Assembly: GCF_000379685.1 (NCBI RefSeq)
Contig: NZ_KB903251.1
Location: 186,001 to 250,000 of the forward strand
Direction of reading: 5' to 3'
Origin: Catelliglobosispora koreensis DSM 44566
GTDB lineage: Bacteria > Actinomycetota > Actinomycetes > Mycobacteriales > Micromonosporaceae
DNA: 64,000 bases
The translations under genes and the position numbers were made by a program. This document shows positions 37,659 through 46,274 of this stretch, in pieces (position 1 is the first letter of the stretch; each line of letters starts with the position of its first letter). The notes under the pieces were generated by a model. That model searched no databases and had not been told where the DNA came from. It worked only from the letters and a program-made list of their open reading frames with translations.

Positions 37659-37762
37659 GTCTCGCTCGCGACACCACGGCCTCGGGCGAAGGAGCGGCGC
37701 GAATCAACGTCTTGCCTTGTCTCGCTCGCGACACCATGGCCTCGGGCGAAGGAGCGGCGCGA
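37659..37762. repeat. Tandem repeat, two 44-bp copies with 60-bp period in the kynU-kmo spacer
   Basis: Copy 1 is 37659-37702 and copy 2 is 37719-37762. They differ at one base (c at 37676, t at 37736). Each starts gtctcgctcgcgacacca and ends ggagcggcgcga. The second copy ends on the first base of the kmo ATG and supplies the purine-rich RBS (gaaggagcgg). Confidence 0.85.
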
Positions 37763-39087
37763 TGAAGCAACGGGTCGCCATCGTTGGAGCCGGGCTGGCC
37801 GGGTGTCTGCTCGCGAGCTACCTGGCCAAGCGCGGCTACACCGTCGACCTTTACGAGCGCCGGCCGGATCCGCGCACGGGCAAGGTCGAGCGGGGCCGCT
37901 CGATCAACCTCGCGCTGTCGGAGCGTGGGCTAGACGCGTTGCGCCGCATCAACCTAGACCAGCTCGTGATGAAGGACGCGCTGCCGATGACGGGGCGCAT
38001 GATTCACCCGATCGACGGCGAGCTGGACTTCCAGCAATACAGCGTGCATGGCGACCGGGCCATTAACTCGATCAGCCGTGGGGCGCTCAACGCCGCGCTG
38101 CTGGACGCGGCACTGTCCAACCACGACGTTCGGGCCTACTTCGACCGGCGCCTGACCGGGCTGAACCCGCTCACGGGAGAGATGACCTTCGAGCGTGGGC
38201 TGAGCGCACAGGCCGATATCGTGCTCGGCACAGATGGTGCTGGCTCCGCTGTCAGAGGGCAACTGCTCAAGGCTGGCTTGCTTGACGAGAGCCTCGACTT
38301 CCTGGACTACGGATACAAGGAACTGTCGATCCCGGCGAAGGACGGCGACTGGGCGCTTGATCCGGGCGCGCTGCACATCTGGCCGCGCGGCAGCTCGATG
38401 ATGATCGCGCTGCCCAACCCCGACAAGTCCTTTACCTGCACCCTTTTCTGGCCCAACGGTGGCACGTCGAGCTTCGCCTCGCTCACCAGCCCGGCAGCGA
38501 TCATGCGTCACTTCGAGGAGCACTACCCTGACGTTCCGCCGATGGCACCCAACCTCGTCGAGGACTATCAGCACAACCCGGTCGGCCTGCTCGGCACCGT
38601 GCGCTGCACGCCGTGGCAGGCGCACGGCAGGGTCGCCCTCCTTGGCGACGCCGCGCACGCGATCGTCCCGTTCTATGGGCAGGGTGCCAACAGCGCCTTC
38701 GAAGACGTGGTCGAGCTGGACCGGTGTCTAGAAGAGACCGGGGACGACTGGGCCGCAGCGCTGCCCTTGTTCCAGGAGCGGCGGCAGGAAAACGCCGAGG
38801 CCATCGCCCAGATGGCGCTGGAGAACTTCGTCGAGATGCGCGACAAGGTCGCTTCGCCCGTGTTCCAAGCGCAGAAAAAGTTAGAACACGTTCTAGAAAG
38901 AGCCCTCCCGGGCCGGTATGTTTCGCGGTATGAGCTGGTGTCGTTTTCCACCGTCCCCTACGCACAGGTGCGCGAGCGGGTTCGCCGCCAGCAGCGGGTG
39001 CTGGGCGGGGTGCTCGGCGGCACCGTGCTAGCGCTGGCAGGCCTGGCCGCGGCCGCACTCCTGCGGGCCAGCCGGAGAGCGTCATGA
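37762..39087 (+). CDS. kmo: Kynurenine 3-monooxygenase with C-terminal hydrophobic tail
   Basis: The 441-residue flavoprotein has the N-terminal FAD motif VAIVGAGLAGCLLASYLAKRG, the KMO-specific ERGRSINLALSERGLDALR-like stretch, and the second FAD motif ALLGDAAHAIVPFYGQGAN. It hydroxylates kynurenine with NADPH and O2. Its last 30 residues (VLGGVLGGTVLALAGLAAAALL, then RASRRAS) form a predicted membrane helix with a basic end, as in eukaryotic KMO and unlike the soluble Pseudomonas enzyme. The frame is open to 37483, but that part is the kynU end and the repeat. Confidence 0.95.
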   Translation: MKQRVAIVGAGLAGCLLASYLAKRGYTVDLYERRPDPRTGKVERGRSINLALSERGLDALRRINLDQLVMKDALPMTGRMIHPIDGELDFQQYSVHGDRAINSISRGALNAALLDAALSNHDVRAYFDRRLTGLNPLTGEMTFERGLSAQADIVLGTDGAGSAVRGQLLKAGLLDESLDFLDYGYKELSIPAKDGDWALDPGALHIWPRGSSMMIALPNPDKSFTCTLFWPNGGTSSFASLTSPAAIMRHFEEHYPDVPPMAPNLVEDYQHNPVGLLGTVRCTPWQAHGRVALLGDAAHAIVPFYGQGANSAFEDVVELDRCLEETGDDWAAALPLFQERRQENAEAIAQMALENFVEMRDKVASPVFQAQKKLEHVLERALPGRYVSRYELVSFSTVPYAQVRERVRRQQRVLGGVLGGTVLALAGLAAAALLRASRRAS

Positions 39088-39119
39088 GCGTGGAGCGGGC
39101 CGGCTCGGCAGGGCCGGGG

Positions 39120-39218
39120 AAAGCGCGGGTCCGGTTCGCGGCGCCGCACAGACTGTTCGCGAAAGCGCGGGTCTGGTTCGCGACGCCGCACAGACTGTTC
39201 GCGAAAGGACGGGTCCGG
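39120..39218. repeat. 42-bp tandem repeat (two full copies plus a partial third) between kmo and the aldehyde dehydrogenase gene
   Basis: Units lie at 39120-39161 and 39162-39203, with a partial third from 39204. Each begins aaagcgcgggt and ends cagactgttcgcg; the two full copies differ at two bases. The third supplies the region directly before the GTG start at 39218. The unit length is a multiple of three, and each unit has internal symmetry (ttcgcg / cgcgaa). Confidence 0.85.
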
Positions 39219-40675
39219 TGAAGCGGCTGAACAGTTTCGTGAACGGGTCGTTTGTGGACTCTGGCAAGCACTTCGCGAAATTCTCTCCCGTGACGGGGGA
39301 GCAGATCGCCGAGGTCGACGAGGCCTCCAAGGAGACCGTTGACGCCGCGGTGAAAGCGGCGCGAGCCGCGTTGCGCGGGCCCTGGGGACGCATGTCCGAT
39401 CAGGAGCGGGCCGGGCTGATGCGCACGGTCGCCAACGAGATCGAGCGGCGTTTCGATGACCTGGTCGAGGCTGAGGTCGCCGACACCGGCAAGTCCATCT
39501 CGCAGGCCCGCACGCTCGACATCCCGCGTGGGGCGGCCAACTTCCGGGCGTTCGCCGACATTGTGGCGACGACGCCGACCGAGAGTTTTCTCACCACGAC
39601 CGCTGACGGGCGCAAGGCGCTGAACTATGCCGTGCGCAAGCCCGCTGGCGTCGTGGCGATCATCGTGCCGTGGAATCTGCCGCTGCTGTTGCTGACGTGG
39701 AAAGTCGCGCCGGCACTCGCGTGCGGAAACACGGTGGTGGTCAAGCCATCGGAGGAGACACCGGGTTCGGCGACGGTTCTGGCTGAAATCATGAAGGCCG
39801 CCGGCGTACCAGATGGGGTGTTCAATCTTGTTCATGGGTTTGGGCCTGACTCCGCGGGCGAATTCCTCACCCGGCACCCCGGCGTAGACGCGATCACGTT
39901 CACCGGGGAATCCGCGACCGGAAGCGCCATCATGAAAGTGGCCGCCGATGGGGTGAAGGCGGTGTCGTTTGAGCTCGGCGGAAAGAACGCCGGGATCGTC
40001 TTCGCCGACGCGGATCTGGACGCCGCCGTGGCCGGGTCGGTGCGGTCGAGCTTCACCAATGGCGGGCAGGTTTGCCTTTGCACGGAACGGCTTTACGTCG
40101 AGCGGCCGATCTTTGACGAGTTCGCTACGCGACTGGCCAAGGAGGCGGGAAACCTGCGCTACGGGTGGCCTACCGACGAGGCGACGGTCAACATGCCGCT
40201 GATTTCCGCTTCTCACCGGGAAAAGGTGCTGTCCTACTACGACTTGGCGCGCCAAGAGGGCGCCACTGTGCTGACCGGGGGCGGCGTGCCGCACTTCGGC
40301 GACGACCGGGATAACGGCGCGTGGGTTGAGCCGACCGTCCTAACCGGACTGTCGCAAGACGCGCGCTGCAACCGCGAGGAGATCTTCGGTCCTGTCGTCT
40401 CGCTCATGCCGTTTGACACCGAAGACGAAGCGTTCGCCCTCGCCAACGACAGCGACTACGGGCTGGCCGCAACGGTTTGGACCCGTGACGTGGGCCGAGC
40501 GCACCGGGCGGGCCTGCGGCTCGACGCGGGCATCGTCTGGGTCAACACGTGGTTCTTGCGCGACTTACGCACGCCGTTTGGTGGCGTCAAGGCCTCCGGG
40601 ATCGGCCGCGAAGGCGGCGTCCATTCGCTCGAGTTTTACTCCGAACTCACCAATGTTTGTGTGGAGCTTTCATGA
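39218..40675 (+). CDS. 2-Aminomuconate-6-semialdehyde dehydrogenase (ALDH family)
   Basis: The 485-residue ALDH has the NAD fold and catalytic residues: PWNLPLLLLTWKVAPALACGN, the Glu in SFELGGKNAGIVF and the Cys in NGGQVCLCTERLYV. The operon places it after ACMSD: it oxidises 2-aminomuconate semialdehyde to 2-aminomuconate (AmnC-like, also similar to 2-hydroxymuconic semialdehyde dehydrogenase). It starts with GTG at 39218, and its stop overlaps the hydratase start (ATGA). Confidence 0.92.
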   Translation: MKRLNSFVNGSFVDSGKHFAKFSPVTGEQIAEVDEASKETVDAAVKAARAALRGPWGRMSDQERAGLMRTVANEIERRFDDLVEAEVADTGKSISQARTLDIPRGAANFRAFADIVATTPTESFLTTTADGRKALNYAVRKPAGVVAIIVPWNLPLLLLTWKVAPALACGNTVVVKPSEETPGSATVLAEIMKAAGVPDGVFNLVHGFGPDSAGEFLTRHPGVDAITFTGESATGSAIMKVAADGVKAVSFELGGKNAGIVFADADLDAAVAGSVRSSFTNGGQVCLCTERLYVERPIFDEFATRLAKEAGNLRYGWPTDEATVNMPLISASHREKVLSYYDLARQEGATVLTGGGVPHFGDDRDNGAWVEPTVLTGLSQDARCNREEIFGPVVSLMPFDTEDEAFALANDSDYGLAATVWTRDVGRAHRAGLRLDAGIVWVNTWFLRDLRTPFGGVKASGIGREGGVHSLEFYSELTNVCVELS

Positions 40676-41466
40676 ATGAGCTGTTGGGCGCTTACGCGAC
40701 CGGGGTCCCGATCCCGCCACTGCGTGAGCACCTGCTGCCGGTGGGCGACATCGACGCCGCCTATGCCGTGCAGAAGGAGGTAACCGCACACTGGCTGACG
40801 CAGGGGCGGCGGCTCGTCGGGGCGAAGATCGGCCTGACGAACAAGGCGGTGCAATCGGTGTTCGGGGTTTTCCAGCCCGACTTCGGTGTGCTGCTCGCCG
40901 ACATGGCGGTCAACGACGGTGACGTCGTGGACCTCGGGCGCCTGATTCAGCCCCGGGTCGAAGCGGAGATCGCTTTCGTCATGGGCGCGGACCTACCGTA
41001 CAAGGAAGTCACGGCGGTTGACGTCATCCGGGCGACGGAATACCTGTTGCCGTCCATCGAGATCGTCGACTCGCGGATCATCAACTGGGATATCTCCATT
41101 GTGGACACTGTCGCGGACAACGCGTCCAGTGGACTTTTCGTGCTGGGGACGCAGCCGGTCAAGCTGAGCGATGTGGACCTGCGCATGTGCGGCATGGTGC
41201 TGGAGCACATGGGTGAGCCAGTGTCCGTCGGCGCCGGTGCCGCGTGCCTGGGTAACCCGCTGAACGCGGTGACCTGGCTGGCCTCAACGATGGCGCGCAT
41301 GGGCACGCCGTTGCGCGCGGGCGATGTCGTGCTGTCAGGTGCCTTGGGCCCCATGGTTTCCGTGACACCGGGAGCCCGTTACGAGGCCCGCATCAGCGGC
41401 CTCGGCTCGGTGCGCGTCGGCTTCAGCGACCGCCCGGCTGCAGGCACCGGCGGCACCCCGGGTTGA
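40672..41466 (+). CDS. mhpD: 2-Oxopent-4-enoate hydratase (MhpD/DmpE type)
   Basis: The 264-residue protein is of the fumarylacetoacetase-like hydratase/decarboxylase fold. The stretch VGAKIGLTNKAVQSVFGVFQ and the following QPDFGVLLADM match MhpD/DmpE rather than the decarboxylase paralogue encoded at 43609. IEIVDSRI and ADNASSGLFVLG are also family motifs. It hydrates 2-oxopent-4-enoate to 4-hydroxy-2-oxovalerate. A 181-base repeat-containing spacer follows before the next operon gene. Confidence 0.9.
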   Translation: MNELLGAYATGVPIPPLREHLLPVGDIDAAYAVQKEVTAHWLTQGRRLVGAKIGLTNKAVQSVFGVFQPDFGVLLADMAVNDGDVVDLGRLIQPRVEAEIAFVMGADLPYKEVTAVDVIRATEYLLPSIEIVDSRIINWDISIVDTVADNASSGLFVLGTQPVKLSDVDLRMCGMVLEHMGEPVSVGAGAACLGNPLNAVTWLASTMARMGTPLRAGDVVLSGALGPMVSVTPGARYEARISGLGSVRVGFSDRPAAGTGGTPG

Positions 41467-41553
41467 ACGACATCCCTGGAGACGTGATCAACAGGCGGTT
41501 TGATCACGTCGGTGGGGATGTGGATCAGTGTTGGGGATGTGGATCACGACTAG
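41467..41553. repeat. Nested palindromic repeat element, copy 1
   Basis: A perfect 11-bp hairpin gacgtgatcaa/ttgatcacgtc (41481-41491, 41500-41510) with loop caggcggt is followed by ggatgtggatcagtgt and a second gatgtggatcacga. The same element occurs at 53743-53832 with the hairpin loop in inverted orientation (accgcctg). It occupies the spacer between the hydratase and acetaldehyde dehydrogenase genes. Confidence 0.85.
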
Positions 41554-41647
41554 GGCCACCAAGTAGAGGCCGCCGCTGGAGACGGTCGAGGTTTGCAGGA
41601 CGGGACGGGATGAAGGGCGTGGCGCAGATGTGGGATGAGGAGAGCGC

Positions 41648-42529
41648 ATGAGGGCCGGTGTGGCGATCATTGGGTCGGGCAACATTGGGACCGATCTGAT
41701 GTTCAAGGTGATGCGGCTGTCGGAGACGCTGCGCATGGTGGCGATGGTCGGCATCGATCCCGAGTCTGACGGTTTGGCACGGGCGAAGCGGATGGGCGTG
41801 GCGATCACGTCAGACGGTGTCGACGGGCTGCTGGCGATGCCGGAGTTCGCCGAAGTGGAAGTCGTGTTCGACGCGACGTCGGCCAAGGCGCACCACCGCA
41901 ACGCGGAGCTGCTCAAGGATAAGATCGTTGTCGATATGACGCCGGCCGCGATCGGTCCGTATGTGATCCCTCCGGTCAACCTCGACGAACATATGAACGC
42001 GCGCAACGTGAACATGGTCAGTTGCGGTGGGCAGGCGACCGTGCCGATCGTGGCGGCTGTGGGACGGGTGACACCCGTGTCCTACGGCGAGATCGTGGCG
42101 TCCATTTCGTCAAAGTCAGCTGGACCTGGTACCAGGCAGAATATTGATGAGTTCACGGTGACGACATCACGTGCCATCGAAGTCGTTGGCGGCGCCCAGA
42201 AAGGCAAGGCCATCATCGTGCTCAACCCGGCCGAGCCGCCGATGATTATGCGCGACACCGTTTACTGCCTGTGCCCTGACGTCAACGCCGATCAGGCCGC
42301 GATCGCGAAATCGGTGCAGGACATGGTTTCCGGGGTGCAGGAATATGTCCCTGGCTACAAACTCAAGCAGGAAGTCCAGTTCGACCAGCGCGAGGATGGG
42401 CTTCAAGTGAGCGTGTTCCTTGAGGTTTCCGGTGCTGGGCACTATCTGCCCGCCTACGCCGGCAATCTTGACATCATGACCTCGGCTGCGCTGCGCACCG
42501 GTGAGCGTTTGTGGGAGCTGTCGAAATGA
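41648..42529 (+). CDS. mhpF: Acetaldehyde dehydrogenase (acylating)
   Basis: The 293-residue enzyme has the Rossmann start [14 protein letters not shown], the catalytic Cys in [11 protein letters not shown], and [14 protein letters not shown] after the first strands. It converts acetaldehyde from the aldolase to acetyl-CoA using NAD and CoA; MhpF/DmpF enzymes channel the substrate from the partner aldolase encoded next. GAGGAGA precedes the ATG. Confidence 0.95.
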   Translation: MRAGVAIIGSGNIGTDLMFKVMRLSETLRMVAMVGIDPESDGLARAKRMGVAITSDGVDGLLAMPEFAEVEVVFDATSAKAHHRNAELLKDKIVVDMTPAAIGPYVIPPVNLDEHMNARNVNMVSCGGQATVPIVAAVGRVTPVSYGEIVASISSKSAGPGTRQNIDEFTVTTSRAIEVVGGAQKGKAIIVLNPAEPPMIMRDTVYCLCPDVNADQAAIAKSVQDMVSGVQEYVPGYKLKQEVQFDQREDGLQVSVFLEVSGAGHYLPAYAGNLDIMTSAALRTGERLWELSK

Positions 42530-42611
42530 GTGAGGGCAAGCCCCGAGCGAATCGGATGACAGGGTGTCGCGTGCCTCGTGACGAGGCTGACCGAAGGGAG
42601 GCCTCGGCATG
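42527..42611. repeat. Intercistronic hairpin spacer, copy A
   Basis: The spacer begins at the stop TGA and reads TGAGTGAGGGCAAGCCCC, GAGCGAATCGG, then a variable part and GACCGAAGGGAG before the next ATG. The same arrangement recurs at 44308-44380. The GGGC-aa-GCCC part forms a small hairpin, and GAAGGGAG is the ribosome-binding site. Confidence 0.75.
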
Positions 42612-43616
42612 AGTGTTGAGATTTACGTTCAGGACGTGACGTTGCGCGATGGCATGCACGCCATCCGGCACCAGTACACGGTGGAGCAGGTGCGCCAGAT
42701 CGCGGCCGCCCTTGACGCGGCTGGGGTAGCGGCGATCGAGGTCGCTCACGGCGACGGGCTCGCCGGGTCGAGCTTGAATTACGGCATCGGCAAAGCGACC
42801 GATCACGAGTGGATTTCAGCCGCGGCGAGTGTCATCAAGAACGCCAAGCTGACGACGCTCATTCTGCCCGGCATCGCGACGATCGACGATCTGCGCGCGG
42901 CCCGTGACCTCGGCGTGGAAAGTGTCCGCGTGGCAACGCATTGCACCGAGGCCGACATCTCGGCACAGCACATCGGCTGGGCACGCGAGAACGGGATGGA
43001 CGTCAGCGGCTTCCTCATGATGTCGCACATGAACGATCCCGCGTCACTGGCTCAGCAGGCCAAGCTGATGGAATCCTATGGGGCGCATTGTGTTTACGTC
43101 ACCGACTCGGCCGGGCGGCTGACGATGGGCGACGTGGCCGAGCGCATCGACGCGTACCGGTCCACGCTGGACGATGACACCCAGATCGGCATTCACGCGC
43201 ATCACAACCTGTCGCTAGGTGTGGCCAATAGCGTGGTCGCGGTCGAGCGCGGGACCTACCGGGTCGACGCGTCGCTCGCGGGCATGGGTGCCGGGGCCGG
43301 CAACGCGCCACTGGAGGTGTTCGCGGCGGTGGCCGACCTGATGGGCTGGAAGCACGGCTGCGATGTGTTCGCGCTCATGGACGCCGCTGACGAGCTCGTC
43401 CGCCCGCTGCAGGACCGGCCGGTGCAGGTCGACCGCGAGACGCTGACGCTCGGCTACGCGGGCGTTTACGGCAGCTTCCTGCGCCATGCCGAGCGCGCGT
43501 CAGCCAAATATGGTGTTGACGCCCGGTCGATCCTGGTGGAACTAGGCAAGCGCCGGATGGTCGGCGGCCAAGAAGATATGATCGTCGATGTGGCATTGGA
43601 CCTGAAGAATGGCTAA
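42609..43616 (+). CDS. mhpE: 4-Hydroxy-2-oxovalerate aldolase
   Basis: The 335-residue enzyme has the DRE-TIM pattern [15 protein letters not shown] and the metal-binding HxH in [15 protein letters not shown], plus VTDSAGRL. It splits 4-hydroxy-2-oxovalerate to pyruvate and acetaldehyde and pairs with the acylating acetaldehyde dehydrogenase. Its last 8 bases overlap the decarboxylase gene. Confidence 0.95.
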   Translation: MSVEIYVQDVTLRDGMHAIRHQYTVEQVRQIAAALDAAGVAAIEVAHGDGLAGSSLNYGIGKATDHEWISAAASVIKNAKLTTLILPGIATIDDLRAARDLGVESVRVATHCTEADISAQHIGWARENGMDVSGFLMMSHMNDPASLAQQAKLMESYGAHCVYVTDSAGRLTMGDVAERIDAYRSTLDDDTQIGIHAHHNLSLGVANSVVAVERGTYRVDASLAGMGAGAGNAPLEVFAAVADLMGWKHGCDVFALMDAADELVRPLQDRPVQVDRETLTLGYAGVYGSFLRHAERASAKYGVDARSILVELGKRRMVGGQEDMIVDVALDLKNG

Positions 43617-44310
43617 CGCAGCGGAACTGCTGGACTACGCGGCACGCAACGCGCAGGCGATGCCGCAGTTGCGGCTCGCCGAGGTCGCCGACGGCTACGC
43701 CGTGCAGGACGAGCTGGTCAAGCGGCGGCTGGAGCGCGGGGAACGGCTTGTTGGCTACAAGATGGGGCTCACCAGCCGCGCGAAGATGGCACAGGTCGGC
43801 GTGAACGAGGTGATCTTCGGGCGCTTGACGGACGCGATGCAGGTGCCTGACGGTGCCATGGTTGACCTCGCCCAGTACATCCACCCGCGCGTGGAGCCCG
43901 AAGTCGCGTTCTGGATCGAAGACGGCGAGATCGCGGCTGTGGCGCCGGCGCTGGAGCTGATCGACTCGCGTTACGCCAACTTCGAGTTCACGCTGCCGGA
44001 TGTCGTGGCCGACAACACGTCTGGAGCGTCCTTCGTCATCGGAGCCTGGCAAGACGTTCCGTCCACAGTGGACAACCTCGGCGTGCTGCTGGAAATCAAC
44101 GGTGAAGTGGTTCAGGTCGGGTCAACGGCGGCGATCCTCGGCGATCCGCGCCGTGCGTTCACCGATGGCGCCGAGCTAGCGGCCCGTTACGGCGTCACGT
44201 TCGACGGCATCTTGCTCGCTGGCGCCGCCACCGCCGCTGTGCCGTTGCCCAAGGGTGCCTACGTCAAGGCCGTCGTGGAAGGACTCGGGACAGCGTCCCT
44301 GCGCTCATGA
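43609..44310 (+). CDS. dmpH: 4-Oxalocrotonate (2-oxo-3-hexenedioate) decarboxylase (DmpH type)
   Basis: The 233-residue protein is the paralogue of the hydratase in the same operon. [23 protein letters not shown] and [21 protein letters not shown] match the DmpH branch. It decarboxylates 2-oxo-3-hexenedioate to 2-oxopent-4-enoate. It is about 30 residues shorter than typical DmpH, mainly at the N-terminus. Confidence 0.9.
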   Translation: MANAAELLDYAARNAQAMPQLRLAEVADGYAVQDELVKRRLERGERLVGYKMGLTSRAKMAQVGVNEVIFGRLTDAMQVPDGAMVDLAQYIHPRVEPEVAFWIEDGEIAAVAPALELIDSRYANFEFTLPDVVADNTSGASFVIGAWQDVPSTVDNLGVLLEINGEVVQVGSTAAILGDPRRAFTDGAELAARYGVTFDGILLAGAATAAVPLPKGAYVKAVVEGLGTASLRS

Positions 44311-44380
44311 GCGAGGGCTTGCCCGAGCGAATCGGGATCGCAGTGGTAACTCATGGCGGCGACCGAAGGGAGACGGCATG
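44308..44380. repeat. Intercistronic hairpin spacer, copy B
   Basis: It begins at the stop TGA and reads TGAGCGAGGGCTTGCCC, GAGCGAATCGGGAT, a variable part, then GACCGAAGGGAG before the RidA ATG. It matches the spacer at 42527-42611 at both ends but not in the middle; the hairpin centre changes from aa to tt. Confidence 0.75.
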
Positions 44381-44779
44381 AGCCAGCAGTTAGTAACGCC
44401 GCGGGGACGGTTCCCGCATGTGAAGGTGGCCAACGGGTTCGCCTTCGTCAGCGGGACGTCGAGCCGGCGCGTGGACAACACCATCGCCGGCGCGAGCGCC
44501 GACGCGATGGGAACCACCACTTTGGACATTCGCGTGCAGACACGCGAAGTCATCGAAAACATCGGCACCATCCTCGCCACCGTGGGGCTGGGCCTGCAGG
44601 ACCTCGTTCAGGTCACCACCTACCTGGTGAACATGAACGATTTTGGCGGCTACAACGAGGTATATGGGGAATACTTCGACGAGACCGGGCCGACCCGGAC
44701 CACGGTCGCCGTCCACCAGCTGCCGCACCCGCATCTGCTGATCGAGATGCAGGCGGTGGCCGTAGTGAGGGAGAACTGA
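44378..44779 (+). CDS. RidA-family 2-aminomuconate deaminase
   Basis: The 133-residue protein has the RidA/YjgF fold: [43 protein letters not shown] and [10 protein letters not shown] with the conserved terminal Glu. In this operon it is best read as 2-aminomuconate deaminase (AmnD/NbaF-like), releasing ammonia to give 4-oxalocrotonate. It overlaps the 3-HAA dioxygenase start by one base. Confidence 0.9.
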   Translation: MSQQLVTPRGRFPHVKVANGFAFVSGTSSRRVDNTIAGASADAMGTTTLDIRVQTREVIENIGTILATVGLGLQDLVQVTTYLVNMNDFGGYNEVYGEYFDETGPTRTTVAVHQLPHPHLLIEMQAVAVVREN

Positions 44780-45294
44780 TGGACAACCCGATCAATTTCC
44801 CGCAATGGCTTGGCGAGAACCAGCATTTGCTCAAGCCGCCGGTGGGCAATAAGCAAATGTTCCCGACCGGTGATGACTTCATCGTGATGATCGTAGGCGG
44901 GCCCAACGCGCGCACCGACTATCACGTTGACCCCTACGAGGAATACTTCTACCAAATCAAAGGCAACATGCACGTCAAGGTGATGACGCCGGATGGCCCG
45001 CAAGACGTGCACATCAACGAAGGTTCCATGTGGGTGCTGCCCCGCAACACCCCTCACTCGCCACAGCGCCCCGAGGCCGGATCGGTCGGCCTGGTCGTGG
45101 AGCGCGTACGGGCCGAGGGGACGCTGGAGAAATTCCAGTGGTACTGCCCGGAATGCAACGCCCTCGTCCACGAGGTTGAGCTGCAAGTGCGCTCCATTGT
45201 GGATGACCTTCCGCCGCTGTTTCAGGCGTTCTATGACGACGAGAACGCCCGCACCTGCGCCAACTGCGGCCATCTGCACCCGGGCAAAGGCTGA
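44779..45294 (+). CDS. nbaC: 3-Hydroxyanthranilate 3,4-dioxygenase
   Basis: The 171-residue cupin opens GENQHLLKPPVGNK and contains the iron ligands in RTDYHVDPYEEYFYQIKG and the second His in NTPHSPQRPE. A C-terminal rubredoxin-like iron site is formed by two CXXC pairs (WYCPECNALVHE and RTCANCGHLH), as in the bacterial enzyme. It opens the ring of 3-hydroxyanthranilate. The start overlaps the RidA stop by one base and its stop overlaps the ACMSD start. Confidence 0.96.
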   Translation: MDNPINFPQWLGENQHLLKPPVGNKQMFPTGDDFIVMIVGGPNARTDYHVDPYEEYFYQIKGNMHVKVMTPDGPQDVHINEGSMWVLPRNTPHSPQRPEAGSVGLVVERVRAEGTLEKFQWYCPECNALVHEVELQVRSIVDDLPPLFQAFYDDENARTCANCGHLHPGKG

Positions 45295-46274
45295 TGCCGA
45301 AAGTCATCGACGTTCACACGCACATCGTGCCCAAGGGCTGGCCCCGCATGGACGGTGTGCCGTGGTTGCGGATCGACTCGGAACGCGAAGCCATGATCAT
45401 GGTGGGCGAGACCGAGTTCCGGGCGATCACCGCGCAGTGCTGGGACGCCTATACGCGTGTCACAGACATGAGAGACGACGCGGTCGACGTGCAGGTCGTC
45501 TCACCCACGCCGGTGTTCTTCGGCTACGACAAGCCAGCCAGGGCCGCCGCCAACGTAGCGGCGATCTTCAATGACCTGACGCTGTCGATCACGCAAGGTG
45601 CGCCGGAGCAGTTCATCCCGTTCTGCCAAGTGCCCTTGCAGGACGCCGATCTGGCGTGCGAGGAGCTCGACCGGTGCCGAGCCAACGGTCACGTGGGGGT
45701 CGAGATCGGCAACCATGTGGGTGACCGCGATCTCGACGATGCCGGCGTCGTGCAGTTCCTCCAGCATTGCGCGGCAACGAATACGCCGGTTTTCGTGCAC
45801 CCGTGGGACATGCAGACCGGCCCGCGCCTCAATCGCTGGATGGCCCAGTGGCTGACCGGCATGCCGGGGGAGACGCACCTGTCGATCCTGGCGCTGATCC
45901 TTGGCGGCGCGTTCGACCGGCTGCCAAGTGACCTGAAGATCTGCTTCGCTCACGGGGGCGGCAGCTTCCCGTTCTGGCTCGGCCGCGCCGACAACGCCTG
46001 GCACATGCGCAACGATGTGGTACGCGGTAAGTCTGAGAACCCGCCAAGCCATTACGTGGACCGGTTCTATGTGGACAGTGTCGTGTTCACCGAACCGTCG
46101 CTGCGGCTGCTGACCGACGTCATGGGCGAAGACCGGGTCATGCTCGGCAGCGACTACCCCTACCCGCTGGGCGAGCGGCCCGCCGGGAAAGTCGTCCGGG
46201 ACGCGGGTTTCCTCAGCGAGGCCCAGCGCGAGAAACTGCTCGGCGGCAACGCGACAACGTTCTTAGGACTGTGA
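45294..46274 (+). CDS. nbaD: 2-Amino-3-carboxymuconate-6-semialdehyde decarboxylase (ACMSD)
   Basis: The 326-residue amidohydrolase-fold protein has the zinc-binding HxH in VIDVHTHIVPKGWP, the later His in FVHPWDM, FAHGGGSFPFWLGR and the Asp in GSDYPYPLGE. It decarboxylates the ring-opened product and so diverts flux from quinolinate toward 2-aminomuconate. Start and stop overlap the neighbouring genes by one to four bases. Confidence 0.95.
   Translation: MPKVIDVHTHIVPKGWPRMDGVPWLRIDSEREAMIMVGETEFRAITAQCWDAYTRVTDMRDDAVDVQVVSPTPVFFGYDKPARAAANVAAIFNDLTLSITQGAPEQFIPFCQVPLQDADLACEELDRCRANGHVGVEIGNHVGDRDLDDAGVVQFLQHCAATNTPVFVHPWDMQTGPRLNRWMAQWLTGMPGETHLSILALILGGAFDRLPSDLKICFAHGGGSFPFWLGRADNAWHMRNDVVRGKSENPPSHYVDRFYVDSVVFTEPSLRLLTDVMGEDRVMLGSDYPYPLGERPAGKVVRDAGFLSEAQREKLLGGNATTFLGL

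Noticed and set aside
39120-39218. 42-bp repeats considered as a CRISPR array or leader
   Set aside because: The units are contiguous without spacers of unique sequence, and no cas gene is in the window.
38501-40294. Minus-strand open frame of 597 codons opposite kmo and the aldehyde dehydrogenase
   Set aside because: Both plus-strand genes have intact catalytic motifs; the minus frame has no domain and crosses the 42-bp repeats.
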